Origin: Nitrosomonadaceae bacterium
GTDB lineage: Bacteria; Pseudomonadota; Gammaproteobacteria; Burkholderiales; Usitatibacteraceae
Direction of reading: 5' to 3'
Length of the DNA: 25,944 bases
Assembly (NCBI GenBank): GCA_021300055.1
Contig: JAJTHU010000189.1
Coordinates: forward strand, 1 to 25,944
Position 1 is the stretch's first letter; each line of letters starts with the position of its first letter. The position numbers were made by a program, and so were the translations under genes. This document shows positions 14,224 through 21,820 of this stretch, in pieces. The notes beneath the pieces are model-generated. The model did not search any database. It saw nothing but the letters and a program-made list of their open reading frames with translations, and was not told the DNA's origin.

Positions 14224-15417
14224 TTACAACGGCAGTTGCCGAGCCTGTGTCAACTTTTCGAGACGCGCGCCGCCCTTGCCAAACGCGATGACCTTAAAAA
14301 ACTCGCCCATCTCGGCAGGCGACAGCAAACGCTGCACCTGATTGGTTATGGCCAAGTAGCGCTGTGCATCGCTGGGGTCATGGCGGCTGATGGCATCCGT
14401 GATGCCCGCTGCGAGCAAGAAGTTGGCCTGGGTGCAGTACCCCAGCAACTCCGCGCCAGATGCGATACCGGCCTCGGCCACGTCGGTGAAATCGACATGC
14501 GCGGTGATGTCCTGCAACCCTGGATAGCGGAATGGGTCGGTATGCGCGAAGTGGCGATAGTGGCACATCAAGGCGCCTGTAATCCTCGATGGATGGTAGT
14601 ACTCGGCGCGACGGAAGCCGTAGTCGATCCACAGCGCCACACCTGTTTCGATCGCATCGTTCACCGCGCGCACTAATGCGCCGACCTGCGGCGCGAACTC
14701 GGTCAGATAGCCTTCTGGTGGTGCGTGACCAAAGCAATCCGCGTTGACTTGCGACACCATGGCTTGCACGTCTGCGGGCAGCGCGGGGACGTCCTGCCAA
14801 ACAAACTGATCATCACGCAGTGCAACCCCGCGCTCAAAGATCCAACCGGCGCCAAAGGTCACTAAATGTACCGGCACGACATCGAGCACTTCGTTCGCGA
14901 TCACCGCGCCGTGGAGCTTTTGCGGTAACTCGCTTATCCACTCACAGCGATCCGCAAGTTCCGGTGCCAGCGTCGCGAGCTTTTGCTGCTGACGCTCGCG
15001 TAGATCTGCAGACACTTCAAGCAACAAATAGCGCTCGGGCAACGCATCGAGTTGCGCGAGGGCCTGCAAAACGTCGAACGCGAGTTGCCCAGAGCCGGGA
15101 CCAAGTTCGAGGACCACGCCACCCGTCTCGCGGACGGTCGGCGCAATGCTGCGTGCAATGCACTCGCCAAACAATGGCGAAATTTCGGGCGCAGTGACGA
15201 AATCGCCAGACTGGCCGAATTTGCGCGCGCCAGCCGCGTAGTAGCCCAACCCCGGCGCGTAGAGCGCACGCGCCATGAAATCCGAAAATGACAGCCAGCC
15301 ATTATTGGCGCGGATCGCCTCGCGCAACATCGCCGCGCAGGCCTCACTATGGGCGAGTGCGTCCGCCTCGGGGACGGGTAGCGAATCGGCGTGTGAAGCG
15401 TTGATCGGCGGGCGCAT
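14224..15417 (-). CDS. MidA/NDUFAF7-family SAM-dependent methyltransferase
   Basis: This DUF185 protein of about 397 residues shows the family's N-terminal GWLSFSDFMARALYAPGLGYYA, then FGQSGDFVTAPEISPLFGECIA, the SAM-binding motif I VVLELGPGSGQLAFDVL, and ANEVLDVVPVH. The mitochondrial homologue NDUFAF7 methylates an arginine of a complex I subunit. The role of bacterial members is less certain. The start is ambiguous: the frame is open to 15588, but an ATG at 15417 (MRPPINASHADSLPV) fits best because longer versions would cover the promoter and start of the divergent pteridine reductase at 15506. No start has a good ribosome binding site. ATG 15504 would lie back to back with ATG 15506. Confidence 0.88.
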   Translation of the reverse strand: MRPPINASHADSLPVPEADALAHSEACAAMLREAIRANNGWLSFSDFMARALYAPGLGYYAAGARKFGQSGDFVTAPEISPLFGECIARSIAPTVRETGGVVLELGPGSGQLAFDVLQALAQLDALPERYLLLEVSADLRERQQQKLATLAPELADRCEWISELPQKLHGAVIANEVLDVVPVHLVTFGAGWIFERGVALRDDQFVWQDVPALPADVQAMVSQVNADCFGHAPPEGYLTEFAPQVGALVRAVNDAIETGVALWIDYGFRRAEYYHPSRITGALMCHYRHFAHTDPFRYPGLQDITAHVDFTDVAEAGIASGAELLGYCTQANFLLAAGITDAISRHDPSDAQRYLAITNQVQRLLSPAEMGEFFKVIAFGKGGARLEKLTQARQLPL

Positions 15418-15493
15418 CGGTCGTCGGCGTCGAACCGCAAATCGGACAAGGCCGCTCAGGGCCAGAACCGGCGGGCGACGCGGGGCTCTCGGA

Positions 15494-15508
15494 TAAAATC
15501 GCATTATG
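15494..15508 (+). promoter_or_regulatory. -10 element and leaderless start of the pteridine reductase gene
   Basis: TAAAAT (15494-15499) lies exactly six bases before the ATG at 15506, so transcription would begin at or beside the A of ATG. There is no Shine-Dalgarno sequence. The -35 region is not recognisable. Confidence 0.35.
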
Positions 15509-16264
15509 TCAGCCCACTCTGAAAAATCCGTCCTCGTGACAGGTAGCGCGCGCCGCGTTGGCGCCGCGACCGTGCGCGCGTTGCACACCGCAGGTTGTCG
15601 GGTTGTTATTCACTGCAACCACTCGCGCAAAGACGCAGAGGCCTTGGCTGCCGAACTCAACGCGAGCCGCGCGAAGTCGGCATCAGTCGTTCAAGGCGAT
15701 CTACTCGCCAACAATGCTTTAAAGGGCTTGGTCGATCAGGCACATTCTTGCTTTGGGCGGCTCGACGGCCTCGTGAACAATGCGTCGATGTTTCGCGCCA
15801 CGCCCATGGGCCAAATCGACGAAGACGATTGGCTGGAACTGATGGGCTCCAACTTGAAAGCACCGTTGTTTTTGTCGCAAGCGGCAGCAGGGTATCTGCG
15901 GCACACGGGTGGCGCCATCGTCAACATCATCGACATCCACACCGAGCGGCCACTGCGCCACTTCGCGGTCTATAACGCCGCCAAGGCGGGGCTCGCCGGC
16001 TTGACGCGCTCGCTCGCGCTCGAACTCGCGCCGCAGGTACGCGTAAACGGTGTTTCGCCCGGCGCCATCATTTGGCCAGACACGCCCGGCAGCGAAGCTG
16101 ATTACCCACCGGAAGAACGCGCGCGCATCATCAGCCAAATTCCGCTGAACCGTGTCGGCAGTGCTGAGGACATCGCGGGTGCGGTGAAGTTTTTGCTCTT
16201 GGATGCTCCCTATGTGACTGGGCAGATACTCGCGGTCGATGGCGGGCGGGAGTTGGCGCTATGA
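15506..16264 (+). CDS. Pteridine reductase (FolM/PTR1-like SDR)
   Basis: This 252-residue short-chain dehydrogenase/reductase probably reduces dihydro- or biopterins with NADPH. The cofactor loop is TGSARRVG (12-19); the RR fits an NADPH-preferring TGxxxRxG variant seen in pteridine reductases. NNAS (91-94) is present. The catalytic residues are Asp143, Tyr156 and Lys160: Asp replaces the usual SDR Ser and sits 13 residues before Tyr, as in trypanosomatid PTR1 and FolM. The C-terminus has VNGVSPGAI and TGQILAVDGGREL. It overlaps ttcA by four bases (ATGA), so the two are co-translated. The same pair occurs in many betaproteobacteria. Confidence 0.92.
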   Translation: MSAHSEKSVLVTGSARRVGAATVRALHTAGCRVVIHCNHSRKDAEALAAELNASRAKSASVVQGDLLANNALKGLVDQAHSCFGRLDGLVNNASMFRATPMGQIDEDDWLELMGSNLKAPLFLSQAAAGYLRHTGGAIVNIIDIHTERPLRHFAVYNAAKAGLAGLTRSLALELAPQVRVNGVSPGAIIWPDTPGSEADYPPEERARIISQIPLNRVGSAEDIAGAVKFLLLDAPYVTGQILAVDGGRELAL

Positions 16265-17229
16265 CGGATCACATCGAAGCCGCAAACCCCGTCTCGACGC
16301 CAGCCTCGGCGCTGGCCTCTGCCCCGATATCGGCCCGACAGCAGGTCGAGAACAACAAGCTCGCCAAGCGCCTGCGTCGCCAAGTCGGTGAGGCGATCGC
16401 CGACTTCAACATGATCGAGGCGAACGACCGCGTCATGGTGTGCTTGTCAGGCGGCAAAGATAGCTACGGCATGCTCGATGTGCTGTTGAACTTGCAGCAA
16501 AAGTCGCCGGTGCCGTTTGAAGTCTTCGCATTCAACCTCGATCAGAAGCACCCGGGCTATCCAGAGCACATCCTGCCCGAGTATTTGAAGGGCTTGGGTA
16601 TTCCGTTCCGCATTGAAGAGCAGGACACCTACTCCACCGTAAAACGGGTGATTCCCGAAGGCAAGACGATGTGTTCGCTGTGCTCTCGCTTACGCCGCGG
16701 CGTAATCTATCGCGTTGCCAGCGAGATTGGCGCGACCAAGATTGCGCTGGGCCATCATCGCGATGACATTATCAACACGCTCTTTCTCAACATGTTCTTC
16801 GGCGGCAAGCTGAAGACCATGCCACCAAAGTTGGTTTCCGATGATGGCAAGCACTTGGTAATTCGTCCGCTTGCGTACGTTGAAGAGCGCGACCTTGAGG
16901 CCTATGCGGAATGGAAGCAGTTTCCGATCATTCCGTGCGATTTGTGCGGCTCGCAAGACAACTTGCAACGACAGCAAGTTAAGTTGATTTTGCGCGAGTG
17001 GCAGCGTAAGTTTCCGGGACGGATCGAGAACATCTTTCGTTCGATGCAAAATGTGGCGCCCTCACACCTGCTCGATCGTGGGCTTTACGATTTCAACAAA
17101 GTGCATCGTGATGGGGTCGCCAGCGAAGACGGCGATAAGGTCTTCGACCCAGAGTCGTTTGCGGACGCAGCATCAGTTGCGCCGTCAGCGGACGACTTAC
17201 CTCAGGCGCAAGTCATCCGCTTCAAGTAG
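16261..17229 (+). CDS. ttcA: tRNA-cytidine(32) 2-sulfurtransferase TtcA
   Basis: This 322-residue cytoplasmic enzyme thiolates C32 of certain tRNAs using ATP and an iron-sulfur cluster. The PP-loop SGGKDS (63-68) binds ATP. Two CxxC pairs, Cys138/141 (CSLC) and Cys226/229 (CDLC), match the conserved cysteines of the family, and ALGHHRDDIINTLFLNMFFGG is a family hallmark. The N-terminal 25 residues are Ala/Ser-rich and variable. The last 40 residues also appear to be a poorly conserved extension. It is coupled to the pteridine reductase by the ATGA overlap and converges with the gene at 17259 across 29 bases. Confidence 0.97.
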   Translation: MTDHIEAANPVSTPASALASAPISARQQVENNKLAKRLRRQVGEAIADFNMIEANDRVMVCLSGGKDSYGMLDVLLNLQQKSPVPFEVFAFNLDQKHPGYPEHILPEYLKGLGIPFRIEEQDTYSTVKRVIPEGKTMCSLCSRLRRGVIYRVASEIGATKIALGHHRDDIINTLFLNMFFGGKLKTMPPKLVSDDGKHLVIRPLAYVEERDLEAYAEWKQFPIIPCDLCGSQDNLQRQQVKLILREWQRKFPGRIENIFRSMQNVAPSHLLDRGLYDFNKVHRDGVASEDGDKVFDPESFADAASVAPSADDLPQAQVIRFK

Positions 17230-17258
17230 TGCCCGCGCGCAGGTGGCCGCAGGTGGCT

Positions 17259-17666
17259 CTAGGCAGCCTGCGCTTGGCGCTCGTCTTTGCGCTTGGCGAA
17301 ACGCACGATCATCCAAACGAACAGGATAGGCACGGCGAAGAAGGCGGCCAGCGGCAGCACTGCAAACGCGAGACCGACGACGACCGCTAAGATGGCAATC
17401 ATCAAGACCATCGCCAGCACACCCGCCAACAGCAAGCCCGTTCCAGCGAGCACCACAACTACGATCACCGCTGCGAGCATCACAGCTGGGATGGCAATCA
17501 TCCAGCCGAGAACGCTATCTGACATATCTTCGTTGAAGATCATGACGTGCGAGCCCCAGTCGTTGGCGCTATGCGCGTAAGCCAGTAGCGCGGAAAGCCC
17601 CACCAGAACGACGACGCCAAAAAGCATCCAGAGCAAGAATTTTTGTAAGCGAGTAAGCGGTGCCAT
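17259..17666 (-). CDS. Hypothetical integral membrane protein
   Basis: This 135-residue protein of unknown family has a hydrophobic segment at 10-30, a short polar stretch (HSANDWGSHVMIFNEDMSD, about 32-50), then two or three long hydrophobic segments (about 52-75, 76-98, 100-123). It ends in a basic C-terminus (RFAKRKDERQAQAA) expected to face the cytoplasm. A GGGGA lies about six bases before the ATG at 17666. It is a single gene, convergent with ttcA. I infer no function. Confidence 0.7.
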   Translation of the reverse strand: MAPLTRLQKFLLWMLFGVVVLVGLSALLAYAHSANDWGSHVMIFNEDMSDSVLGWMIAIPAVMLAAVIVVVVLAGTGLLLAGVLAMVLMIAILAVVVGLAFAVLPLAAFFAVPILFVWMIVRFAKRKDERQAQAA

Positions 17667-17755
17667 GTTGATCCCCTTTCGTGAGATGTCGCCCTCTTTC
17701 AGGTGAGGGCTCGATCAAGGTCGTCTCGGTGACGACAGGCACATTCTGCAAAGCG

Positions 17756-17778
17756 AAAAGCCCGCCGCAAACGGCGGG
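17756..17778 (-). terminator. Terminator downstream of leuA
   Basis: On the minus strand, CCCGCCG-TTTG-CGGCGGG is followed by CTTTT. It lies about 120 bases past the leuA stop, on the far side of a 10-base G tract (17860-17869), and before the gene at 17666. Confidence 0.75.
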
Positions 17779-17897
17779 GTGACGAAATGCAGAAAGCAGG
17801 GTGCTATCCCTGCTGGGGGGCGACGTACTGCGGGGGCAGCGGCCCCGCGAATCGAGTGAGGGGGGGGGGAGGGCCGCCCGCCGCGTGATGGCTGTCG

Positions 17898-19433
17898 CTA
17901 GGCGGCCTGCGGGTTCACTCTGGCAAACGTACCGGCCATTTTGTTGAGCGCGTTGAGGTAGGCCTTGGCCGACGCCACCACAATGTCCGTGTCCGCACCA
18001 ATGCCGTTAACCACGCGCCCGCCCTTGGCGAGCCGCACGGTGACCTCACCCTGGCTGTCGGTGCCTTCGGTGACGTTGTTAACCGAATACAGCAATAGTT
18101 CAGATTCGCTCTTCAGCACACTTTCGAGCGCCTTGAACGTCGCATCGACGGGGCCCGCGCCTTGCGAGCGGCACTGCACCTCGCGGCCACGGTCGGTGAT
18201 GGTGAGTTCTGCGTAGGGTTGCTCGCCGGTTTCGACGTGTGCCTTGATCGACACCAGGTGGTACTGCTCGACCTCGGGTGTCACCGCCTCGTCGGAAACG
18301 ATGGCGTGCAGGTCCTCATCGAAGATCTCGGACTTCTTGTCGGCGAGTTCCTTGAACTTTTTGAACGCCGCATTGAGCGCGACTTCGCTCTCCAACTCGA
18401 TACCGAGTTCCTTCAGACGCTCGCGAAACGCCGAGCGACCAGAAAGCTTGCCGAGGGTGAGTTTGTTGGTATGCCAGCCAACATCTTGGGCACGCATGAT
18501 TTCATAGGTTTCGCGATGCTTCAGCACGCCGTCCTGATGGATGCCCGACTCGTGCGCGAATGCATTCGCACCAACGACCGCTTTGTTTGGCTGGACGGGG
18601 TAGCCGGTGATCGTTGAAATGAGCTTTGATGCGGGAACGATCTGCGTCGCGTCGATGCGCGTTTCGACACCGAAGTAATCTTTGCGCGTGCGCACTGCCA
18701 TGACGATTTCTTCGAGCGACGCGTTACCAGCGCGTTCGCCCAAACCATTGATGGTGCATTCAACTTGTCGCGCGCCTGCCTTCACTGCGGCCAGCGAGTT
18801 GGCGACAGCCATGCCGAGGTCATTGTGGCAGTGCGTGGACCAGACGACCTTGTCAGCGTTGGGAACACGCGACAGCAACTCGCGGAAGCGCTCTCCCCAA
18901 AGCTCGGGCACCGAGTAGCCCACCGTATCAGGCACGTTGATCGTCTTGGCGCCCGCGTTGATGACGGCTTCAAACACGCGACACAGAAAGTCAATCTCGC
19001 TACGCACGGCGTCTTCTGCTGAAAACTCAACGTCGTCGGTGAAGGTGCGCGCAAATTTCACTGCATCGATCGCGCCGCGCAATACCTGATCGGGCGTCAT
19101 GCGCAGCTTATGCTCCATATGAATCGGCGAGGTCGCAATAAACGTATGGATGCGACCGCGTGCTGCCGGCTTAATCGCTTCACCGGCCTTCTGGATGTCT
19201 CCTGCTTGGGCGCGTGCGAGCGAGCAGACCGTGGAATCCTTTACCGCCGTTGCCACGGCATGAATCGCTTCGAAGTCACCCGGGCTCGCCGCCGCAAAGC
19301 CGGCCTCGATCACGTCAACGCGCATGCGCTCTAGCTGCTTGCCGATGCGAACTTTTTCTTCTTTGGTCATGGATGCGCCAGGGCTTTGCTCGCCGTCGCG
19401 CATGGTGGTGTCAAAAATGATGAGCTGATCCAT
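17898..19433 (-). CDS. leuA: 2-isopropylmalate synthase
   Basis: This 511-residue enzyme condenses acetyl-CoA with 2-oxoisovalerate, the first committed step of leucine synthesis. The N-terminal DRE-TIM barrel starts IIFDTTMRDGEQSPGASM (R12 and D13 catalytic/metal) and contains the metal-binding STHCHNDLGMAVANSLAA and GLGERAGNASLEEIVMA. The C-terminal 130 residues form the LeuA regulatory domain (EQYHLVSIKAHVETG, GIGADTDIVVASAKAYLNALN), which binds leucine for feedback inhibition. Length is normal for the long bacterial form. GGAG lies seven bases before the ATG. It is last in the BCAA/phospholipid gene run but has its own promoter candidate upstream. Confidence 0.98.
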   Translation of the reverse strand: MDQLIIFDTTMRDGEQSPGASMTKEEKVRIGKQLERMRVDVIEAGFAAASPGDFEAIHAVATAVKDSTVCSLARAQAGDIQKAGEAIKPAARGRIHTFIATSPIHMEHKLRMTPDQVLRGAIDAVKFARTFTDDVEFSAEDAVRSEIDFLCRVFEAVINAGAKTINVPDTVGYSVPELWGERFRELLSRVPNADKVVWSTHCHNDLGMAVANSLAAVKAGARQVECTINGLGERAGNASLEEIVMAVRTRKDYFGVETRIDATQIVPASKLISTITGYPVQPNKAVVGANAFAHESGIHQDGVLKHRETYEIMRAQDVGWHTNKLTLGKLSGRSAFRERLKELGIELESEVALNAAFKKFKELADKKSEIFDEDLHAIVSDEAVTPEVEQYHLVSIKAHVETGEQPYAELTITDRGREVQCRSQGAGPVDATFKALESVLKSESELLLYSVNNVTEGTDSQGEVTVRLAKGGRVVNGIGADTDIVVASAKAYLNALNKMAGTFARVNPQAA

Positions 19434-19543
19434 TGCCGTACTCCAAATTCTTCAGGTAGTTCTAACCGAACAAAACGAACGCCGTTGACGTCTCTCGCCG
19501 CTTAGCGCGGGGGACGGAACACAATTAACAAGGAGGGGGTGGG

Positions 19544-19648
19544 TTATTTTTGCGCGGGGAGCGCAAGCAGCAGCGACGCCGACAGCGAGCCAATAAGGTT
19601 GGCGGCGCGTAGCGTGATCAGAGCAAGAATTTGCTGGGCTGCGAACAT
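19544..19648 (-). CDS. Leu-rich mini-ORF upstream of leuA (possible leader peptide)
   Basis: This ATG-started frame of 34 codons plus TAA encodes nine leucines, including a LLL run (LIGSLSASLLLALPAQK). It lies between a promoter candidate and leuA, ending 110 bases before the leuA start. The layout resembles leucine-codon leader peptides of attenuated leu operons. I found no convincing terminator/antiterminator pair after it, and Leu-rich hydrophobic peptides arise by chance in GC-rich DNA, so this is tentative. Confidence 0.3.
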   Translation of the reverse strand: MFAAQQILALITLRAANLIGSLSASLLLALPAQK

Positions 19649-19654
19649 GAACTT

Positions 19655-19683
19655 AATATAGCGCAGGCGCTGCAACGCCGCAA
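19655..19683 (-). promoter_or_regulatory. Candidate leuA promoter
   Basis: On the minus strand, TTGCGG (19678-19683) and TATATT (19655-19660) are separated by 17 bases. The ATG of the Leu-rich mini-ORF lies six bases after the -10, so that mini-ORF would be leaderless. Confidence 0.5.
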
Positions 19684-19696
19684 TGGGCGTAACAGC

Positions 19697-20491
19697 TCAG
19701 GTCGTTGATGGCGGCTTAGGAGGATGATGCGACGGAGGGTTGTAACCACGCGCCAAGCGAATACCTGCGAGCACATAGCCCGACAACGCGTAACAGACAA
19801 ACAGCCCGAACAACACGTGAGACGGCTGAATCGAGATCAACAAGTAGCCGACGACGATTGCCGGAATCACCCAGAACGGCACACTGCGGCGCAGGTTGAA
19901 ATCTTTGCCGCTGTAATACGGCACGGTCGAAATCATCGTGATGCCCGCGAACACGGCCATGGCCCACGCATACCAACCCACATCGCCGCCCTTCACGTGC
20001 CACTCATTGAGCACCCAAATGAGGCCTGCCATCAAGCATGCCGCTGCCGGACTGGGCAGTCCTTGAAAGAATCGCTTATCGACGACCCCGATATTCGTAT
20101 TGAAGCGCGCCAAACGGAGCGCGGCACAAACGCAGTAAACAAACGCCGCAATCCATCCCCACTTGCCGAGCGGTTGCAGCGCCCACGAGTACATCACCAA
20201 TGCCGGCGCGGCACCAAACGAAACCATGTCAGATAGCGAATCGAGTTGCGCGCCGAATTCACTGGTCGTGCGCGTCATGCGCGCCACACGGCCGTCGAGG
20301 CCGTCTAGGACCATCGCCACAAAAATGGCAATACAGGCGTTTTCAAATTTGCCATCCATGCCTTGCACGATCGCGTAGAAGCCGGCGAACAGTGCAGCGG
20401 AGGTAAACAGGTTGGGCAGGATGTAAATGCCCTTGCGGCGACGCTCCGCGTCGAGCAACCCTTTGCGAATTTTGGGCAATGGCGAGTTCAT
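19697..20491 (-). CDS. pssA: CDP-diacylglycerol-serine O-phosphatidyltransferase
   Basis: This 264-residue membrane enzyme makes phosphatidylserine from CDP-diacylglycerol and serine. The CDP-alcohol phosphatidyltransferase signature DGLDGRVAR-x8-GAQLDSLSD is present, with the four acidic metal ligands. About seven or eight hydrophobic segments follow NLFTSAALFAGFYAIV. This is the PssA type of Gram-positive bacteria and many alpha- and betaproteobacteria, not the soluble E. coli type. It ends in a Pro/His-rich tail. It is 30 bases downstream of psd, the next enzyme in the pathway. There is no Shine-Dalgarno; TACAAT lies exactly six bases before the ATG, a leaderless-type geometry. Confidence 0.95.
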   Translation of the reverse strand: MNSPLPKIRKGLLDAERRRKGIYILPNLFTSAALFAGFYAIVQGMDGKFENACIAIFVAMVLDGLDGRVARMTRTTSEFGAQLDSLSDMVSFGAAPALVMYSWALQPLGKWGWIAAFVYCVCAALRLARFNTNIGVVDKRFFQGLPSPAAACLMAGLIWVLNEWHVKGGDVGWYAWAMAVFAGITMISTVPYYSGKDFNLRRSVPFWVIPAIVVGYLLISIQPSHVLFGLFVCYALSGYVLAGIRLARGYNPPSHHPPKPPSTT

Positions 20492-20521
20492 GGCGATATT
20501 GTACGCGTGGCGGGCCAGCGC

Positions 20522-21412
20522 TTAGCCAACGTCGCTCGCAGCTGCGACAGCGCTTCCAACTTGGTTTCTCATTGCGTCCCCCATGCACTCGCCCATTCGT
20601 ATCGGACGCGTAGGCGCCCAATCCGCATTAAAACGAATCGTATTCTTGGGCCAGAGCATGACCACCGTGGAGCCGAGCAGGAAGCGCCCCATCTCGTCGC
20701 CTTTCTTCAGCACGATGTTTTGACCGGCATAGCTGATATCGACAATCCTGCCGGGGCGCGGCGGATTCACCACGCCATGCCAGACAGTGGCCATCGAGCC
20801 AACGATGGTCGCGCCCACGAGGGTATTCACAAACGGGCCGTAAGGTGTGTCGAACACACACACGACGCGCTCGTTGCGGGCAAACAAGCCGGGCACGCCG
20901 CGCGCGGTGGTGGGGTTCACCGAAAACAACTCGCCGGGCACATATATCATGCGCGTTAGCGTGCCATCGCAGGGCAGATGTATGCGGTGGTAATCCTTGG
21001 GACTCAAGTAGAGCGTGGCGAATTCGCCGTCCGCAAATTGCTCTGCGAGCGATGCATCACCGCCAACGAGTGCACGCGTGCTGTAAGCGTGGCCCTTCGC
21101 CTGAAAAATCTGGTCGCGTTCAATGTGACCGAACTGGCTGATTGCGCCATCGACCGGGCACAGGAAATCCGCGTTTGCAAACGGCCGCGCGCCGGCGCGC
21201 AACGGGCGCGTGAAGAACTCGTTAAACGTCGGATACGCTGAGATGTCCGGGTTCGCCGCCTCAGTCATGTTGACGCCATAGCGCTTCACGAACCAACGGA
21301 TAACGCTGGTGGTGAGCGCGCCACCCTGCGCGCCTGCGGCCTTGCCCGCGAGTTGCGTCAGGAGTTGCTTAGGGAGGACGTATTGCGGAAGAACCTTGAG
21401 ACGATCAGACAC
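20522..21412 (-). CDS. psd: Phosphatidylserine decarboxylase proenzyme (long form)
   Basis: This protein of about 296 residues decarboxylates phosphatidylserine to phosphatidylethanolamine at the inner membrane. It cleaves itself at the LGST motif (FLLGSTVVML), turning Ser into the pyruvoyl cofactor. CPVDGAIS supplies the Asp and DYHRIHLPCDG the His of the processing triad. It is the full-length form, like E. coli Psd, not the short form of about 215 residues common in Burkholderia. The frame is open to a GTG at 21439. I prefer the GTG at 21412 (product begins MSDRLKVLPQYVLPKQ) because long-form Psd proteins typically begin this way. Neither start has a strong ribosome binding site. Confidence 0.93.
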   Translation of the reverse strand: MSDRLKVLPQYVLPKQLLTQLAGKAAGAQGGALTTSVIRWFVKRYGVNMTEAANPDISAYPTFNEFFTRPLRAGARPFANADFLCPVDGAISQFGHIERDQIFQAKGHAYSTRALVGGDASLAEQFADGEFATLYLSPKDYHRIHLPCDGTLTRMIYVPGELFSVNPTTARGVPGLFARNERVVCVFDTPYGPFVNTLVGATIVGSMATVWHGVVNPPRPGRIVDISYAGQNIVLKKGDEMGRFLLGSTVVMLWPKNTIRFNADWAPTRPIRMGECMGDAMRNQVGSAVAAASDVG

Positions 21413-21481
21413 ACGTAGCTTTCGGGGGGTGAGGGCCACATTTTAGTTGAGATGCCATCCGGCGGCTTGCTACGCCCAAAT

Positions 21482-21549
21482 GCAAAGTGCCCGATTGACG
21501 GGCACTTTGGGACAAAAACGCCTGAAACAGCGCGTCAGTGCTGGGGTTT
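21482..21549. repeat. About 69-bp structured dispersed repeat, copy 2
   Basis: This is the counterpart of 10838-10906. Its first half is a perfect stem AAAGTGCCCG/CGGGCACTTT with a 5-base loop. The shared ACAAAAACGCCTGAAACA-type core follows (this copy has one base fewer overall). Confidence 0.8.
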
Positions 21550-21550
21550 G

Positions 21551-21586
21551 CCAATCGCGCTGCGCTGCTCTCGCGCTCTTGGACAG
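21551..21586. repeat. 36-bp direct repeat, copy 1
   Basis: It begins CCAATCGCGCTGCGCTGC and ends GGACAG. It matches 21655-21690 with three mismatches. Confidence 0.8.
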
Positions 21587-21608
21587 CATGACCATAACTT
21601 GGACCTGG

Positions 21609-21639
21609 CCCGGCGCAACCCTTGTGGTTGTGCGCCGGG
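21609..21639. repeat. GC-rich hairpin
   Basis: CCCGGCG-CAACC-cttgt-GGTTG-TG-CGCCGGG forms 12 base pairs with a two-base bulge. No T-run follows on either strand, so it is not a classical terminator. Confidence 0.7.
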
Positions 21640-21640
21640 G

Positions 21641-21698
21641 TGACGTATCTGTTACCAATCGCGCTACGCTGCTCTTGCGCTCTCGGACAGATACGTCA
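21641..21698. repeat. Element bounded by perfect 12-bp inverted repeats
   Basis: TGACGTATCTGT (21641-21652) and ACAGATACGTCA (21687-21698) are perfect inverted repeats around a 34-base core that holds copy 2 of the 36-bp repeat. Its right end coincides with the stop codon of the duplicated ilvC tail. Confidence 0.8.
21655..21690. repeat. 36-bp direct repeat, copy 2
   Basis: This copy is 104 bases after 21551-21586 and lies inside the inverted-repeat element. Confidence 0.8.
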
Positions 21699-21743
21699 GT
21701 TACGCGTTTGGTCGACCAGCTTATTCTCTTTGATCCACGGCAC
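21696..21743 (-). pseudogene. Duplicated 3' end of ilvC
   Basis: On the minus strand this reads VPWIKENKLVDQTRN followed by TGA, while the real IlvC ends MPWIKKNKLVDQSRN. Differences at the DNA level are scattered and largely conservative, as between ilvC genes of different strains rather than a fresh copy. It is 125 bases beyond the matching part of the intact gene. Confidence 0.75.
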
Positions 21744-21786
21744 TTTTGAAGGGAATTCGCGGAGCACTGCTCCGCGCCTTCAAAAG
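21743..21786. repeat. 44-base palindrome next to the ilvC tail copy
   Basis: Outer arms CTTTTGAAGG and CCTTCAAAAG (10 bp, perfect) enclose inner arms CGCGGAGC and GCTCCGCG (8 bp), with a 3-base loop and a GAATT bulge on one side. No T-run follows. Confidence 0.85.
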
Positions 21787-21820
21787 CCCAAGCGCCATGC
21801 AGGGCGCGCGGAGAGTGGAT

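Larger units (their letters stand above)
21440..21820. other. Gene-free, repeat-packed interval between psd and ilvC
   Basis: This 381-base stretch carries, in order: the second copy of the 69-bp dispersed repeat, two 36-bp direct repeats 104 bases apart, a GC-rich hairpin, a 12-bp inverted-repeat element, a duplicated ilvC 3' end and a long palindrome. No gene is supported in it. TAAAAT at 21440-21445 could be a -10 for psd. Confidence 0.8.

Noticed and set aside
17860..17869. Run of ten G as a phase-variable tract
   Set aside because: It lies in the untranslated region after leuA, not in a gene or promoter, so there is no evident switch.
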